Shown: positions 45,887 to 54,322 of the stretch, piece by piece | How positions within the stretch are numbered: position 1 is the stretch's first letter | Layout: every line of letters starts with the position of its first letter | Source of the DNA: Mesorhizobium sp. M2A.F.Ca.ET.046.03.2.1 | GTDB lineage: Bacteria; Pseudomonadota; Alphaproteobacteria; Rhizobiales; Rhizobiaceae | Direction of reading: 5' to 3' | Length of the DNA: 64,000 nt | Assembly: GCF_003952425.1 (NCBI RefSeq) | Contig: NZ_CP034449.1 | Coordinates: 2,170,001-2,234,000 of the forward strand | Program-made: the position numbers and the translations under genes | Notes under the pieces: model-generated | Seen by the model: only the letters and a program-made list of their open reading frames with translations | The model's database searches: none | What the model was told of the DNA's origin: nothing

Positions 45887-47854
45887 TCAAGAGAGGCTAG
45901 GCGCGCTCCTTTGCCGGCCGATGGTCCAGGAAATCCCCTCCCCGCTCATGATCCCGGAGCCCTCCTTCCCGACATGTCGGTCAAGCACTGGCCGCCACGG
46001 CACGAGAGTGAACTCGCGCGACTTCTCGATCACGGCATACTTGCCGCTGGCGAGTCCGATCGATCGGACCACCTTGCCTTCCAGGCGATCTCCAGGCTTT
46101 GCTTCGAAATAGGTGAGCCCGAGCTCGCTTGAAAGCTGACCGGCGACGCGGTTCAGCTCGCGCTGGCGCAAGATTGAAATCATGTTGGCGCGATAGACGA
46201 TCCGGTCCCGCTCCTCGTGCGCGAGTCCTTGAGCTATGAGCCACTGCCGCCGTTGGATTTGTGCCTCCCGCACCTCGCGGCCAAAGCCGGAGTCGCGTAA
46301 GGCCGCCGGTTCATTGGAAACCAACTCCCGGTCCAGCCAGGTGGCGCCGTCGAAGCCGACCTGCTTGTCCAGCGGTATAGAAGAGAGCCTCTCAACGACG
46401 AAAGGCTCGGCCCTCACCCGCTTGCGCTCATAGTCGGCGACCCGATCGAGATGATCCGGCGCGATGATCCAGGTTCCGTCCGGCTGGCGCTCCAAGCCGC
46501 CGGTGGCTCGCCGGATCGCTTCCAGCCGCCGCACATGCGTCTCAGCAAAGCGTTCGGTGGCGGAAGGATCGAGCCTCAGATGAATATCGACATTGTAGCG
46601 CCCGCCATTCGCTGCCGCGATGTCGGCGATTGTGTGATCGACTTGCTTGAGCTGCGTGCTCCGCGGCGTGACCCGCACAATGCTGCCGTCTGCCGTAGGT
46701 TCCGTGGCCCCACCTCTGCCGATGTCGATGTAATGGCTTTTGCCGTCCAAAGCATCGACGATGAGGTAATGTCGGTCGTTCATCTCGTCCGACAGCCCAC
46801 GCGCGACGACCCGGCCGACGACGGGCTCGGTATTGTCCCCAGCATCGTGTACAACACAATCGGCTGCACTGCGGGCGAGCCCCTTGCTGGCCAGTTCGCG
46901 ATGCATAGTCCTGATGATATCGCCGCGCTCGCCCAACCGACGCAGCGTTGCTTCGAACTCGTCGTCCAGGCGCCAGCGACCGGGGCCGATCTCCGCTGCA
47001 AGCCCCATGCGCTCGAGCTTGCGCAGCCGGCCTTGATGCAGCGTCTGTCGAAAAGCATCCCGTCCGTCCGGCGTAACAAATCCATCGCCGTCGCGCATTC
47101 GAAGCAACTGCCGGTCAATGCTGGTGAAGCGTCCTTGCTCCATTTCCTGGCGCAGGCGCTGCTCGATCTCTCGATTCGTGCGCGGACCCAGATCGAGACT
47201 CACCAACTCGGACGCGCGCTCTCGCAAACCAGAGGAGATATAGTCGCGCACGATGACAAGATTCTCGCCGCGGTCGTCCTTGCCGCGGACGATGATATGC
47301 GCATGAGGATGGCCGGTGTTGAAATGGTCGACAGCAACCCAATCGAGCTTGGTGCCGAGATCCTCTTGCATCTGCGCCATGAGGCGACGAGTCAACGGCT
47401 TGAGGTCTTCGTACTCAATGCCGTCCTCGGCCGCGACGATGAAGCGAAACTGATGCCGGTCGCCATCCGCCCGGTCGATGAAGTCCTTACCATCGACCCG
47501 ATCGCTTTCAGGGCCGTAGAGCTCGCCGGGCTCGCCTTGCCGGGTGACGCCGTCACGCTGGAGGTAGCGCAGGTGGGCACGCGCTCCGTCCGAACCCTTG
47601 CCGGCCAGCTTTACCAGCCGCGCCTTCACCACAACCCGTCGCTGGCGGAAGGCGGCATGGCGATCACGTGATTTCAGCAGGGCGGCCGCAGCCCCGCCGC
47701 GCCCAACGCGGCTGCCAGTAAAGCGACCGCCGCGCCGCGACCTGCCACCGGCTCGGTTGATCGAGGCACGAAGTTGATTGGCGAACCGCTTGCCTGCCTT
47801 CGAGCCCCGCGCCCCGATTTTGCCAAGCTTCGGCCTGAATTCGTCGTCTTTCAC
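45887..47854 (-). CDS. rlxS: relaxase/mobilisation nuclease (VirD2-like, DUF3363), RlxS type
   Basis: About 655 residues from a GTG at 47854, which has GGGAGG five bases upstream and gives DDEFRPKLGKIGARGSKAGK, the normal N-terminus. The open frame extends further but without family support. The relaxase core includes VKARLVKLAGKGSDGARAHL, RYLQRDGVTRQGEPGELYGP, and the metal-binding DWVAVDHFNTGHPHAHIIVR with the HxH pair. The C-terminal DUF3363 region (WLIAQGLAHEERDRIVYRAN, LTYFEAKPGDRLEGKVVRSI) ends the protein. It nicks at oriT and pilots the strand. It is the last gene of the rdfS-traF-transglycosylase-rlxS operon, matching the rdfS-traF-rlxS order in ICEMlSymR7A. Confidence 0.95.
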   Translation of the reverse strand: MKDDEFRPKLGKIGARGSKAGKRFANQLRASINRAGGRSRRGGRFTGSRVGRGGAAAALLKSRDRHAAFRQRRVVVKARLVKLAGKGSDGARAHLRYLQRDGVTRQGEPGELYGPESDRVDGKDFIDRADGDRHQFRFIVAAEDGIEYEDLKPLTRRLMAQMQEDLGTKLDWVAVDHFNTGHPHAHIIVRGKDDRGENLVIVRDYISSGLRERASELVSLDLGPRTNREIEQRLRQEMEQGRFTSIDRQLLRMRDGDGFVTPDGRDAFRQTLHQGRLRKLERMGLAAEIGPGRWRLDDEFEATLRRLGERGDIIRTMHRELASKGLARSAADCVVHDAGDNTEPVVGRVVARGLSDEMNDRHYLIVDALDGKSHYIDIGRGGATEPTADGSIVRVTPRSTQLKQVDHTIADIAAANGGRYNVDIHLRLDPSATERFAETHVRRLEAIRRATGGLERQPDGTWIIAPDHLDRVADYERKRVRAEPFVVERLSSIPLDKQVGFDGATWLDRELVSNEPAALRDSGFGREVREAQIQRRQWLIAQGLAHEERDRIVYRANMISILRQRELNRVAGQLSSELGLTYFEAKPGDRLEGKVVRSIGLASGKYAVIEKSREFTLVPWRPVLDRHVGKEGSGIMSGEGISWTIGRQRSAPSLS

Positions 47855-48041
47855 GCCAGCCTCCCAAATAGCCGCAGCAAAATCAGTTACTTGTGCGCCC
47901 CAGCCTCCTGGTGCCGCTGGCAGCCTCCTGTGAAAACGATGTGCAGACAAAGACTTGACCGCCTCATGGAGGCGGTGCCTTTATCTTGCCTTCCGCGAAT
48001 CCCTCGTTCTGCCCCGCAGCAACCGCATGGCACGCCCGCTC

Positions 48042-48728
48042 TCACTTGCTGACCGGCCGCTCTGATCCTGCTTGCTCCGGTCCAAGCGGCACCAGAATTC
48101 CGCCGGTCGAACCGCTCGCGGAAACGCCATTCTTCAGGAAAAACAACTCGCGCCCGGAGGAGATTTTCGACGCTTTCTCACGACGGAATTTCGCCTTGAA
48201 TTCGTCCATCTCCGCGGCCGAAACACCGGCCGCAGTGAGCTTTCTGAGATAATCGACGGTCTCGGACGGCAGCGGTCGTCCGCGCTGCAAATGGTCGTCG
48301 TATCGCTCCGGTCCGGCGTTGTAGGCAGCGAAGAGGCCAGGGAATCCGAAGCGGTCATACATGGCGCGAAGGTAGGCGGTTCCCGCCAGGATATTGTCGC
48401 GCGGATTGTAGGGATCGGCGCCCAGACCATGCTCGACGCGCATGTCACGATAGGTTTTGGGCATCACTTGCATGAGGCCCATGGCGCCGGCGCGCGAGGT
48501 AATCGGTCGCCCATCGAGCACGGTTCTGCCGCTGCTCTCCGCGTCCATGACGGCATATATCCAGCTTTCGGGAACACGGAAACGTTGGCTTGCTTCCTCT
48601 ACGAACTGCTGCCATTTTCCAAGCTGCGGACTTAGGGAGATAGCGACCGGCTCAGCGCCGGTCGAGGCGGAACAGGCGCATGGCGTGACAGCGATCATGC
48701 CAAGCATCAGCAGGGTCACTCGGTCCAT
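48042..48728 (-). CDS. lytic transglycosylase of the transfer system
   Basis: 228 residues with a hydrophobic leader ending in Cys (LMLGMIAVTPCACSAS), so exported and possibly lipidated. The SLT domain shows WIYAVMDAESSGRTVLDGRP (catalytic Glu in AESSG), SRAGAMGLMQVMPKTY, NILAGTAYLRAMYDRFGFPG and LFAAYNAGPERYDDHLQRG. It would open peptidoglycan for the conjugation channel, as VirB1 does. It overlaps traF by 13 bases and lies about 190 bases before rlxS. Confidence 0.93.
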   Translation of the reverse strand: MDRVTLLMLGMIAVTPCACSASTGAEPVAISLSPQLGKWQQFVEEASQRFRVPESWIYAVMDAESSGRTVLDGRPITSRAGAMGLMQVMPKTYRDMRVEHGLGADPYNPRDNILAGTAYLRAMYDRFGFPGLFAAYNAGPERYDDHLQRGRPLPSETVDYLRKLTAAGVSAAEMDEFKAKFRREKASKISSGRELFFLKNGVSASGSTGGILVPLGPEQAGSERPVSK

Positions 48729-49264
48729 AGCGGCTCGAGCCTCCCGATGATTTTTTTGGTCGGAACCGGCCCGAAATATCGACTGTCGAAAGAACGAGTC
48801 GCCGCGCCATTAAGCAGGAAGACCTCGTTGCCCGAGAGCGCGCGGCAGTCGTTCCACCACGGCAGCGTAAGGCCTTGCGTGTCGGTCGCCAGCCGCCGAG
48901 CGACGATCCTGCCGCCGATGATGATCGCCTCATTGAAGGCGCAGACATGCTCGCGCGGCAGCGCTGCAACGCGCTTCACCAGCGGCACATTGCGGGGCAG
49001 ATACCCGCGCTGAGCAGCAAGATCGGCGATGAAGTCCGGGGGGCGGGCAAGCACCAAATCGCCACGCGCTGGGTCTCCAGCGAGGACGCGATAGAGGCCA
49101 ACCGGCGCACTTGCCGAGGCGTTCCAAACGAGCCAAGGCGAAGGTTTGGCGAAGACGGAAAGGCCGATTAGCGCTAGGCCAATCGCAGTGCTGACGATCA
49201 CCTTGCGTGCCCGAATTCGGCGCAACCCGTTGCCAATAAGATGGATGGAGGCCCGCCGGCTCAT
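48716..49264 (-). CDS. traF: TraF, S26-family signal peptidase-like pilin-processing protease
   Basis: 182 residues. One N-terminal transmembrane segment (KVIVSTAIGLALIGLSVFA), then the S26 catalytic Ser in NASASAPVGLYRVL and Lys in NVPLVKRVAALPREH. The end has SFDSRYFGPVPTKKIIGRLE, the box E-like region. TraF of RP4 cleaves and cyclises the TrbC pilin, so this protein should act on the trbC product encoded about 30 kb away. It overlaps the rdfS-like gene by 4 bases and the transglycosylase gene by 13. Confidence 0.94.
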   Translation of the reverse strand: MSRRASIHLIGNGLRRIRARKVIVSTAIGLALIGLSVFAKPSPWLVWNASASAPVGLYRVLAGDPARGDLVLARPPDFIADLAAQRGYLPRNVPLVKRVAALPREHVCAFNEAIIIGGRIVARRLATDTQGLTLPWWNDCRALSGNEVFLLNGAATRSFDSRYFGPVPTKKIIGRLEPLWTE

Positions 49265-49500
49265 GAGCGGCCTCCCTCATCTGAAACGGTCTCGTTCTGG
49301 CGGCCTTTCGACCACTCGTCGAGCTCGTCTATGTGGTAGCGGACGAAGCGGCCGTGCTTGCGGAACTTTGGGCCGTGGCCCTTGATCCGCATCTTTTCCA
49401 ACGTCCGTTGGGAAAGGCCGATATAGAAAGCAGCCTGCGCCGTGTTGAGGAACGGACTGCCCTTTTTGGCGCGAGCAGCGCGTTCGTTTTCGTCGTCCAT
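49261..49500 (-). CDS. rdfS: RdfS-like excisionase / AlpA-type helix-turn-helix protein
   Basis: 79 residues from ATG 49500 (MDDENERAARAKKGSPFLNT). The core is a MerR/Xis-like winged helix: FLNTAQAAFYIGLSQRTLEK, MRIKGHGPKFRKHGRFVRYH, IDELDEWSKGRQ. In ICEMlSymR7A the recombination directionality factor RdfS is a protein of this size and fold encoded directly in front of traF and rlxS, and this gene overlaps traF by 4 bases. I therefore call it the likely excision factor. A plain operon regulator of AlpA type is the alternative. By analogy its promoter would be activated by FseA. Confidence 0.8.
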   Translation of the reverse strand: MDDENERAARAKKGSPFLNTAQAAFYIGLSQRTLEKMRIKGHGPKFRKHGRFVRYHIDELDEWSKGRQNETVSDEGGRS

Positions 49501-49640
49501 GATGATCCTCGTTTCGCCGATGGAAGGCAAAGCCAAGGATCGGCGAGCGAGAGCGTTTGCGGGACGGGCGAAGAGTCGGGCAGGAGTTTTCGCCGCCCCT
49601 TGGGCGGGCTCTGTTCGGGCTGGAACGCGGTCCAGCCGAG

Positions 49641-49671
49641 AGCCCCCGCGCCGGTGGCGCGAGGGCTTTTT
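49641..49671 (+). terminator. strong GC hairpin followed by T-tract
   Basis: AGCCCCCGCGCC and GGCGCGAGGGCT form a 12-base stem with one mismatch and a 3-base loop, followed by TTTTT. On the plus strand it has the form of an intrinsic terminator. The flanking genes (rdfS-like and DUF736) are both read on the minus strand, where the T-tract would precede the hairpin, so it would stop antisense transcripts or act as a structured element. Confidence 0.6.
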
Positions 49672-49681
49672 GCCTTGCCGA

Positions 49682-50005
49682 TCAGTCGGCCGGGTTCCAG
49701 ATGATGGCGTAGGTGTCGTCATCGTCCTGTCCGGCGGCGCGGCCCAGATTGGCGTAGAGCTTGCGCGGTCCGAACTCGGGTGCGGCGATCGACAGGCTGA
49801 CGTAATCTTTGCCCGAGGCCTCGCCTGTCCGGACCCAGCCGGCGCCGACTTCCACCCCTTGCGTCAGTACCCGGAAGTCGGGATGGCTGTCGGCGCTCTT
49901 GGCTTGATTGGGGACGATGGCGATGTCGGCGCGGACGCTCAGCGTCTTGAGCTGGCCCTTGTAGCCGCCGTTTTCCTGCTTGGTGACGTATCCGATCGCG
50001 GTCAT
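49682..50005 (-). CDS. DUF736 family protein
   Basis: 107 residues from ATG 50005, with AGGAG upstream. MTAIGYVTKQENGGYKGQLK, ADIAIVPNQAKSADSHPDFR, and VGAGWVRTGEASGKDYVSLS match DUF736, a small protein almost always found in the relaxase-side region of rhizobial and sphingomonad conjugative elements. No function is established. A large nested inverted repeat stands immediately upstream (50028-50257). Confidence 0.92.
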   Translation of the reverse strand: MTAIGYVTKQENGGYKGQLKTLSVRADIAIVPNQAKSADSHPDFRVLTQGVEVGAGWVRTGEASGKDYVSLSIAAPEFGPRKLYANLGRAAGQDDDDTYAIIWNPAD

Positions 50006-50027
50006 TTGAAGTCTCCTTTTGGTGCTC

Positions 50028-50257
50028 GCCGGGGACCATTCCCCTGCGATGGCGGACCGTGATGGGCGCGTCCGGCCCGCCCGAACCTGACAAGGCCGAA
50101 GCGGCAGCGGAGGACCCGAGCGAACGGCTTTTTTGGAGCGAAGCGGGCGCGAGGAGCCGCCAAAGGCGGCGGGGAAAAAAGCTGTCGGCCGAGGGTTTCG
50201 GGCGGGCCGGATCCGCCCATAGGTCAACAAGCCAGCCGCAGGGGAATGGTCCCTGGC
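50028..50257. repeat. nested inverted repeats upstream of DUF736
   Basis: Several inverted-repeat pairs lie one inside another. Outer: GCCGGGGACCATTCCCCTGC (50028-50047) against 50238-50257, 19 of 20 bases complementary. Next: TCCGGCCCGCCCGAA (50071-50085) against 50197-50211, exact. Inner: ACGGCTTTTTT (50124-50134) against 50175-50185, one mismatch. Centre: GCCGCC-AAA-GGCGGC (50156-50170). As single-stranded DNA or RNA this folds into one long stem with side bulges. It lies in the ~540 bases between the parB-like stop and the DUF736 start, where no gene is seen. Confidence 0.75.
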
Positions 50258-50545
50258 GACAAGCAACGGAGACGGACTGGAGACGCGGTCACGGAGCCAG
50301 GCAGAGGCCAAGGCAACGATGAGACCACGGACAGCCCCGGCACCGTGCCAAAGCAATCGTGCCCAGGCAACCAGCGCCGAATCCAACCAGCAACCAAGGT
50401 CTCGCTGCAAGATCAAGAGTGATGCGCCGGGGCGAGACTTGGAGCGGCGCAGCGACACCGCAGGCACTTGCCGAGCTCTCGATTCAGCCCGGCAGGCGGA
50501 CGAGCGGCGACGCCCGAAACCTCGCCACCCGCCTTGCAGAAACGA

Positions 50546-52276
50546 TCATTCAGACACGAACAGCGACCGGACCTTCGACCACTGATCGGCGGTGCGGAAG
50601 CCGCCGCGGTTCGTGTAGGTTTCGACCGGGAATTTCATCCAGCGCGGCAGCCAGGTTTCGACTTTCTCCCTGCCGTTCTCGCCCGCAAGGAAGTCGCGGA
50701 TGATCTTCTTTTGCGTCTTCACCTTCTCCGACGAATTGCCGTCGGCGACATGTGCGCCGCCGACATCGGCGAGCATTTGATTGGCAACCTCCTTGTCCCG
50801 CAGCAGCTCGAAGAAGGCGTCGTCCGGTTGCCAATGGTCGCGCATGTTGATACCAAAATGATTGCCGAGCGCCTCGATGATGGCGCTGCCGACGGCAAGC
50901 GTTTCGGCCATCACGAGCGCCAGAATACGCAGAACGTCATCGTCCGAAAGCGCCAGCAGACGGGCAAAGACGCTCGCCAGAGCGAAGTCGTCGCCGTTGC
51001 CGCCGGCGACCGGACCGTCCTCATCGATCGATCCGAGCAGCGCCAAAACCTCACGTCGTTTGTCGGCAAACGCGATTTCAGCGCGGCTTCCGGCAAGGTT
51101 CGCGGCCACCGTCTCGTTGGCCGCTCGCTGCGGATCGGGACGAACCTGCCACAGGCTCGAGCCGACAATCGAATGCGCCACCATCAGGCGTAGTGCTGCG
51201 CCGGCATGATCGAGCAGACTGACGCGCACGGCGGCGTGGCGATGCAGATCGACATAGTTCTGCATCGGGCCACTTAATTCGGGCCGCGACGGCTTTGCGG
51301 CCCGTTCTGCCTCCTCATCAGCCTCGCCATTCGAGCGCGCGCGGCGGGCTTCCTTACGCGACAAATAACCTTCATGAAACTCGACCTCGCCGCGCTGCGA
51401 GACGGTGGTGACGACCTTGCCGCCCTTCTTCTTCGGCGTCTTTTCGTAGTCCCATGAATGGTAGTACTGGCCGGGCTCCAGCACTACGACTTCGGGCCAA
51501 CCGGCCTCAAGATAGGCCTCACGCTTGGCGGCAATTGCCTCGTTCTGCTTCTGCCAGAACAGATCGGCATCGGCGAAATAACTTTCCTCGCCGAACAGGT
51601 CGGAGACGATCAGGCCGGGATAGTCCTCGATGGCGAACAGCGCCACCTTGGTGGAAATCGACTGGCCGCCGAACAGCCATTGTTTTAGCTGCCAGCCGCG
51701 CGGAGCATGTTGGTCGGGATCGCAAAACAACGCCAGCCAGTCCTTCTGCTGCGCCTTCGAAGCCATGGTCAGATGGCGCACCGTCTCGGTGTCGATCTCT
51801 TCGCGGCGATAGGCTTCGCGTATTTTTGGCAGAAGATCGCCGAGCGCCAGAATGCGCTTCACCAGTTGCTCGGTCAGGCCGAAGGTGACGGTGATATCGG
51901 CAATTGCGCGACCTTCCTTGATCAGCCGCGTAAAGGTCTCCCATTGCGAAACCTCGTCGGGATCGAGGCGGGCGATGTTCTCGATCAGCGAGGCTTCGAG
52001 CGCGTCGGCATCGTCGCCGTCCTCCATGATGGCGCATGGCAGCGGTTCGGCCTTGCCGCGTTCGTCGGCGACCGTTTTCGCGGCGAAATAGCGTCGCCGT
52101 CCGGCGACGATTTCGAAGCTATCCGGCGATCCGTTGGGCCGCACCAGAAGCGGCACCAGCACGCCGCGCGCCCGCACGGACGGCAGGATGTCGGCAATGT
52201 CGGGCGCGCGCCTGGAATGGCGCATGTTGATCGCGGCAACGCTCAAGCTGTCGATGGAAACATGGGCAAGCTGCAT
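50546..52276 (-). CDS. ParB/RepB/Spo0J-like protein of the element
   Basis: 576 residues. The N-terminal ParB/Srx-like domain includes RHSRRAPDIADILPSVRARG, VLVPLLVRPNGSPDSFEIVA, GRRRYFAAKTVADERG, and LEASLIENIARLDPDEVSQW. A helix-turn-helix follows (IADITVTFGLTEQLVKRILA, LPKIREAYRREEIDTETVRH). The C-terminal half is specific to this ICE-associated subgroup (LSRKEARRARSNGEADEEAE). The GRRRY motif is the CTP-binding signature of ParB proteins. No ParA gene is adjacent. It may stabilise the excised element or act as a DNA-binding regulator in the leading region. It follows the DUF2958 gene after about 77 bases. Confidence 0.9.
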   Translation of the reverse strand: MQLAHVSIDSLSVAAINMRHSRRAPDIADILPSVRARGVLVPLLVRPNGSPDSFEIVAGRRRYFAAKTVADERGKAEPLPCAIMEDGDDADALEASLIENIARLDPDEVSQWETFTRLIKEGRAIADITVTFGLTEQLVKRILALGDLLPKIREAYRREEIDTETVRHLTMASKAQQKDWLALFCDPDQHAPRGWQLKQWLFGGQSISTKVALFAIEDYPGLIVSDLFGEESYFADADLFWQKQNEAIAAKREAYLEAGWPEVVVLEPGQYYHSWDYEKTPKKKGGKVVTTVSQRGEVEFHEGYLSRKEARRARSNGEADEEAERAAKPSRPELSGPMQNYVDLHRHAAVRVSLLDHAGAALRLMVAHSIVGSSLWQVRPDPQRAANETVAANLAGSRAEIAFADKRREVLALLGSIDEDGPVAGGNGDDFALASVFARLLALSDDDVLRILALVMAETLAVGSAIIEALGNHFGINMRDHWQPDDAFFELLRDKEVANQMLADVGGAHVADGNSSEKVKTQKKIIRDFLAGENGREKVETWLPRWMKFPVETYTNRGGFRTADQWSKVRSLFVSE

Positions 52277-52353
52277 GGTCTTTCTCCTTCTGTACTGGTT
52301 GGAATTGCCCTTTCCCGCGAGGCCGAAGGCCGAGCGGCGGGCTGGTTTTGCGC

Positions 52354-52773
52354 CTAGCGGCGCGGTCGTTCCGCCGCGTCGGGCGGAAGCTCGGATGTGG
52401 GGATTTCGAGGCGGGAGGCGGCTTGCCGCAAAGGCTGCTCTTCCTGGGTGATATGGCCGGCAAGGCGCGCGACCTCAGCGTAGACCGAGAGCGGAAACGA
52501 CGCCTTGAAGAAGAGGTCGCGCTCGACGCCGAGGCCGAGCGGTCCCTTTACACTTTGAAGCTCGGCAAGGCTGACGCTGCCGAGTTCCGGAAAGCCGAAA
52601 CCGAGATCGCAAAGGCCAAATAGCGTGTCGCCATCGGCGTCGAGTTGGCTCAGAAGCCACGTCGCCGCGCCGACCGGATTGAACAGTTTCAGGACCGGGA
52701 CATGGTCGGCCTCTACCTCGGTTGCGGCGTTGGCGAGGAGGCGGGCGCGCAGGTCTTCCGTGATCAGGATCAT
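52354..52773 (-). CDS. DUF2958 family protein
   Basis: 139 residues: MILITEDLRARLLANAATEV, VPVLKLFNPVGAATWLLSQL, DTLFGLCDLGFGFPELGSVS, and FKASFPLSVYAEVARLAGHI are all DUF2958 landmarks. Such proteins are encoded in the antirestriction/leading region of many conjugative elements. The function is not known. Its ATG overlaps the stop of the small upstream ORF (ATGA), so it belongs to the ardC operon. Confidence 0.92.
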   Translation of the reverse strand: MILITEDLRARLLANAATEVEADHVPVLKLFNPVGAATWLLSQLDADGDTLFGLCDLGFGFPELGSVSLAELQSVKGPLGLGVERDLFFKASFPLSVYAEVARLAGHITQEEQPLRQAASRLEIPTSELPPDAAERPRR

Positions 52774-52991
52774 GGCAAAACTCCTCGTTGGAAACGGTCG
52801 AGTTGGTTGCGCGCGGCCTCATCGAAGAGGCCGACATCGAGCGGCTTTTGCGCCGCGCGCGGACGCATCGGCGCGTCGATCAGGAGCCCCAGCCGGTCGC
52901 GCGTGGTGACCGGGCGGACGCCGGGAACGAGCATCTGCTCACCTTGCGGCGTCGGCTCACTTTGCGGCGGGACGGCATCGCGCGCGCTCAC
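52770..52991 (-). CDS. small coupled ORF between ardC and DUF2958
   Basis: 73 residues from a GTG at 52991. The start overlaps the ardC stop as GTGA and the stop overlaps the DUF2958 ATG as ATGA, so it is locked between them. The protein reads MLVPGVRPVTTRDRLGLLID, then PLDVGLFDEAARNQLDRFQ. The pattern of a short basic N-terminus and a GLFD...QLDxF tail recurs, as I recall it, in small proteins beside ardC in alphaproteobacterial elements. No function is known. The tail resembles a short protein-docking peptide (inference). Confidence 0.65.
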   Translation of the reverse strand: MSARDAVPPQSEPTPQGEQMLVPGVRPVTTRDRLGLLIDAPMRPRAAQKPLDVGLFDEAARNQLDRFQRGVLP

Positions 52992-53950
52992 GCCGCGATT
53001 TCCGTATGCGCCTCGCTTGCCGCGTCGGCCTGAAAGGCAAACAGGAAATCGGCGGCTTTCGAGGCAAGGCTGGCGGCGCGGAAAATGGCGCGGTTGTCCT
53101 CGCGCAGCACCTCGAGCCAAGAGGCGACATAGTCGGCATGGCGCACGGTCGGCTCGATGCCGAGGCTCGAGCAGGTAAAGGCGGCCGTAAGCTCGGCCAC
53201 CAGTTCCTCGCGGGCATAGGTTTTTGTGCCGAACGAGCCGGAGAAGTCGCGGGCAAGCCGGCTCGAATGCCCGGTCCAGTGGCCCAGTTCATGCAGGGCC
53301 GTGCGGTAGTAATTGATCGTCTCGAAAAATGCCGGCTGCGGCGGCAGCTGCACGAAATCTGCTGCGGGCATGTAGAAGGCGCGATCCCCACCGATGCGGA
53401 TATCCGCGCCGCTTGCGTGCATCAGCGCTTCGGCTTGCGGGATGATCTCACATTCCGGCAGCGGCTCAGGCTGACCGTAGAGGTGCTCCGGCAAGCCTTC
53501 ACACTGCGCGACATTGAAGACGGTGAAGCGCTTGAGGAAGGGGACCGCCTGCGGCTCAGCGTCTTCTTGCTTCGCGCGCTCCTTCTCGTCCTTCGGGATG
53601 AAGCGGTCGGCGTGAACGATGGTCGTCCCGTGCTCGCCTTTCCTGACGTTGCCGCCAAGCGAAAGCGCCTGCCGGAAGGTGAGCCAGCTCTGGCAGGGGT
53701 AAGAGCGCTCGATCACCGCGCCCCACAGGATCAGAATGTTGATGCCGGAATAGCCGCGCCCGGTGGCAGCGTTGCGGGGCAGCCCAAGACTGGCCTTCGC
53801 CCTCCCCCAAGGCTTGACCCAAGGCACCGAACCCCGCTCCAGATCGGCGATGATCCGGTCGGTGATCTCGGAATAAAGGCTGGCCCTAAGCGGCTCGCCC
53901 TTCTTGCCGCCAACGTCTCCACGGGCACCGCGTTTGCCGGTCTTGCGCAT
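52988..53950 (-). CDS. ardC: ArdC-like antirestriction protein (DUF1738, zincin domain)
   Basis: 320 residues from ATG 53950. The N-terminal ssDNA-binding ArdC domain (SLYSEITDRIIADLERGSVP, WVKPWGRAK, NAATGRGYSGINILILWGAV, WLTFRQALSLGGNVRKGEHG) is followed by a zincin-type metallopeptidase domain with YYRTALHELGHWTGHSSRLA (HELGH) and a downstream acid in YAREELVAELTAAF. ArdC-type proteins protect incoming DNA from host restriction. First gene of an operon with the small ORF, DUF2958 and probably the parB-like gene. The ~400 bases upstream contain dense inverted repeats. Confidence 0.94.
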   Translation of the reverse strand: MRKTGKRGARGDVGGKKGEPLRASLYSEITDRIIADLERGSVPWVKPWGRAKASLGLPRNAATGRGYSGINILILWGAVIERSYPCQSWLTFRQALSLGGNVRKGEHGTTIVHADRFIPKDEKERAKQEDAEPQAVPFLKRFTVFNVAQCEGLPEHLYGQPEPLPECEIIPQAEALMHASGADIRIGGDRAFYMPAADFVQLPPQPAFFETINYYRTALHELGHWTGHSSRLARDFSGSFGTKTYAREELVAELTAAFTCSSLGIEPTVRHADYVASWLEVLREDNRAIFRAASLASKAADFLFAFQADAASEAHTEIAA

Positions 53951-53994
53951 GACTAAATCTCCGTTCGCCAATCTTTGCTGCGCCCTCCCCGGAA

Positions 53995-54142
53995 GCGGGG
54001 TGGGCGGCGAAAACGACCGGGAAAGGCCCGCCGTCAGAGGTGGTCGGCATCCGCAGGACCGAAACGAAGTGGAGGACCCGGAGTGAAGCGCAGGGTTGCG
54101 GACCACCGCGGCGGGCCTAGAAGGGAGAGCCGCCCACCCCGC
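53995..54142. repeat. nested inverted repeats upstream of ardC
   Basis: Three exact pairs, one inside another: GCGGGGTGGGCGGC (53995-54008) with 54129-54142; GGCCCGCCG (54025-54033) with 54109-54117; GGTGGTC (54039-54045) with 54101-54107. The outer arm begins 45 bases from the ardC start. The stem-loop organisation is like that in front of DUF736, with a different sequence. Confidence 0.75.
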
Positions 54143-54172
54143 GCCGCCAGGAGGGCCAACCCAAAAAGACAG

Positions 54173-54322
54173 CGCCGCCCAAGAGGGCGGCGACCGTCAC
54201 AGCCCGCCAGGGCTGCATGCGCCAGGGGGCGAAGCCGGATGGCCGAGACCGCCTGAGCCTGTCGAAGAAAAGCGGGCTCGGTTCACGAGCACCCGATGCG
54301 CGCCTAGGCGCGCAGGCGCCTG
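54173..54322. repeat. cluster of short perfect hairpins/palindromes between ardC and qseC
   Basis: Four perfect elements in 150 bases: CGCCGCCC-AAGA-GGGCGGCG (54173-54192); CAGCCC-GCCA-GGGCTG (54200-54215); the palindrome GCGCGCCTAGGCGCGC (54298-54313); and CAGGCGCCTG (54313-54322). None carries a T-tract, so they are not ordinary terminators. With the nested repeats next to them they make the ~400-base gap between ardC and qseC unusually structured. No gene is seen in it. Confidence 0.7.

Noticed and set aside
46451..47671. 406-codon plus-strand frame opposite rlxS
   Set aside because: Shadow of the relaxase gene; composition follows the complement of Arg/Asp-rich coding sequence.
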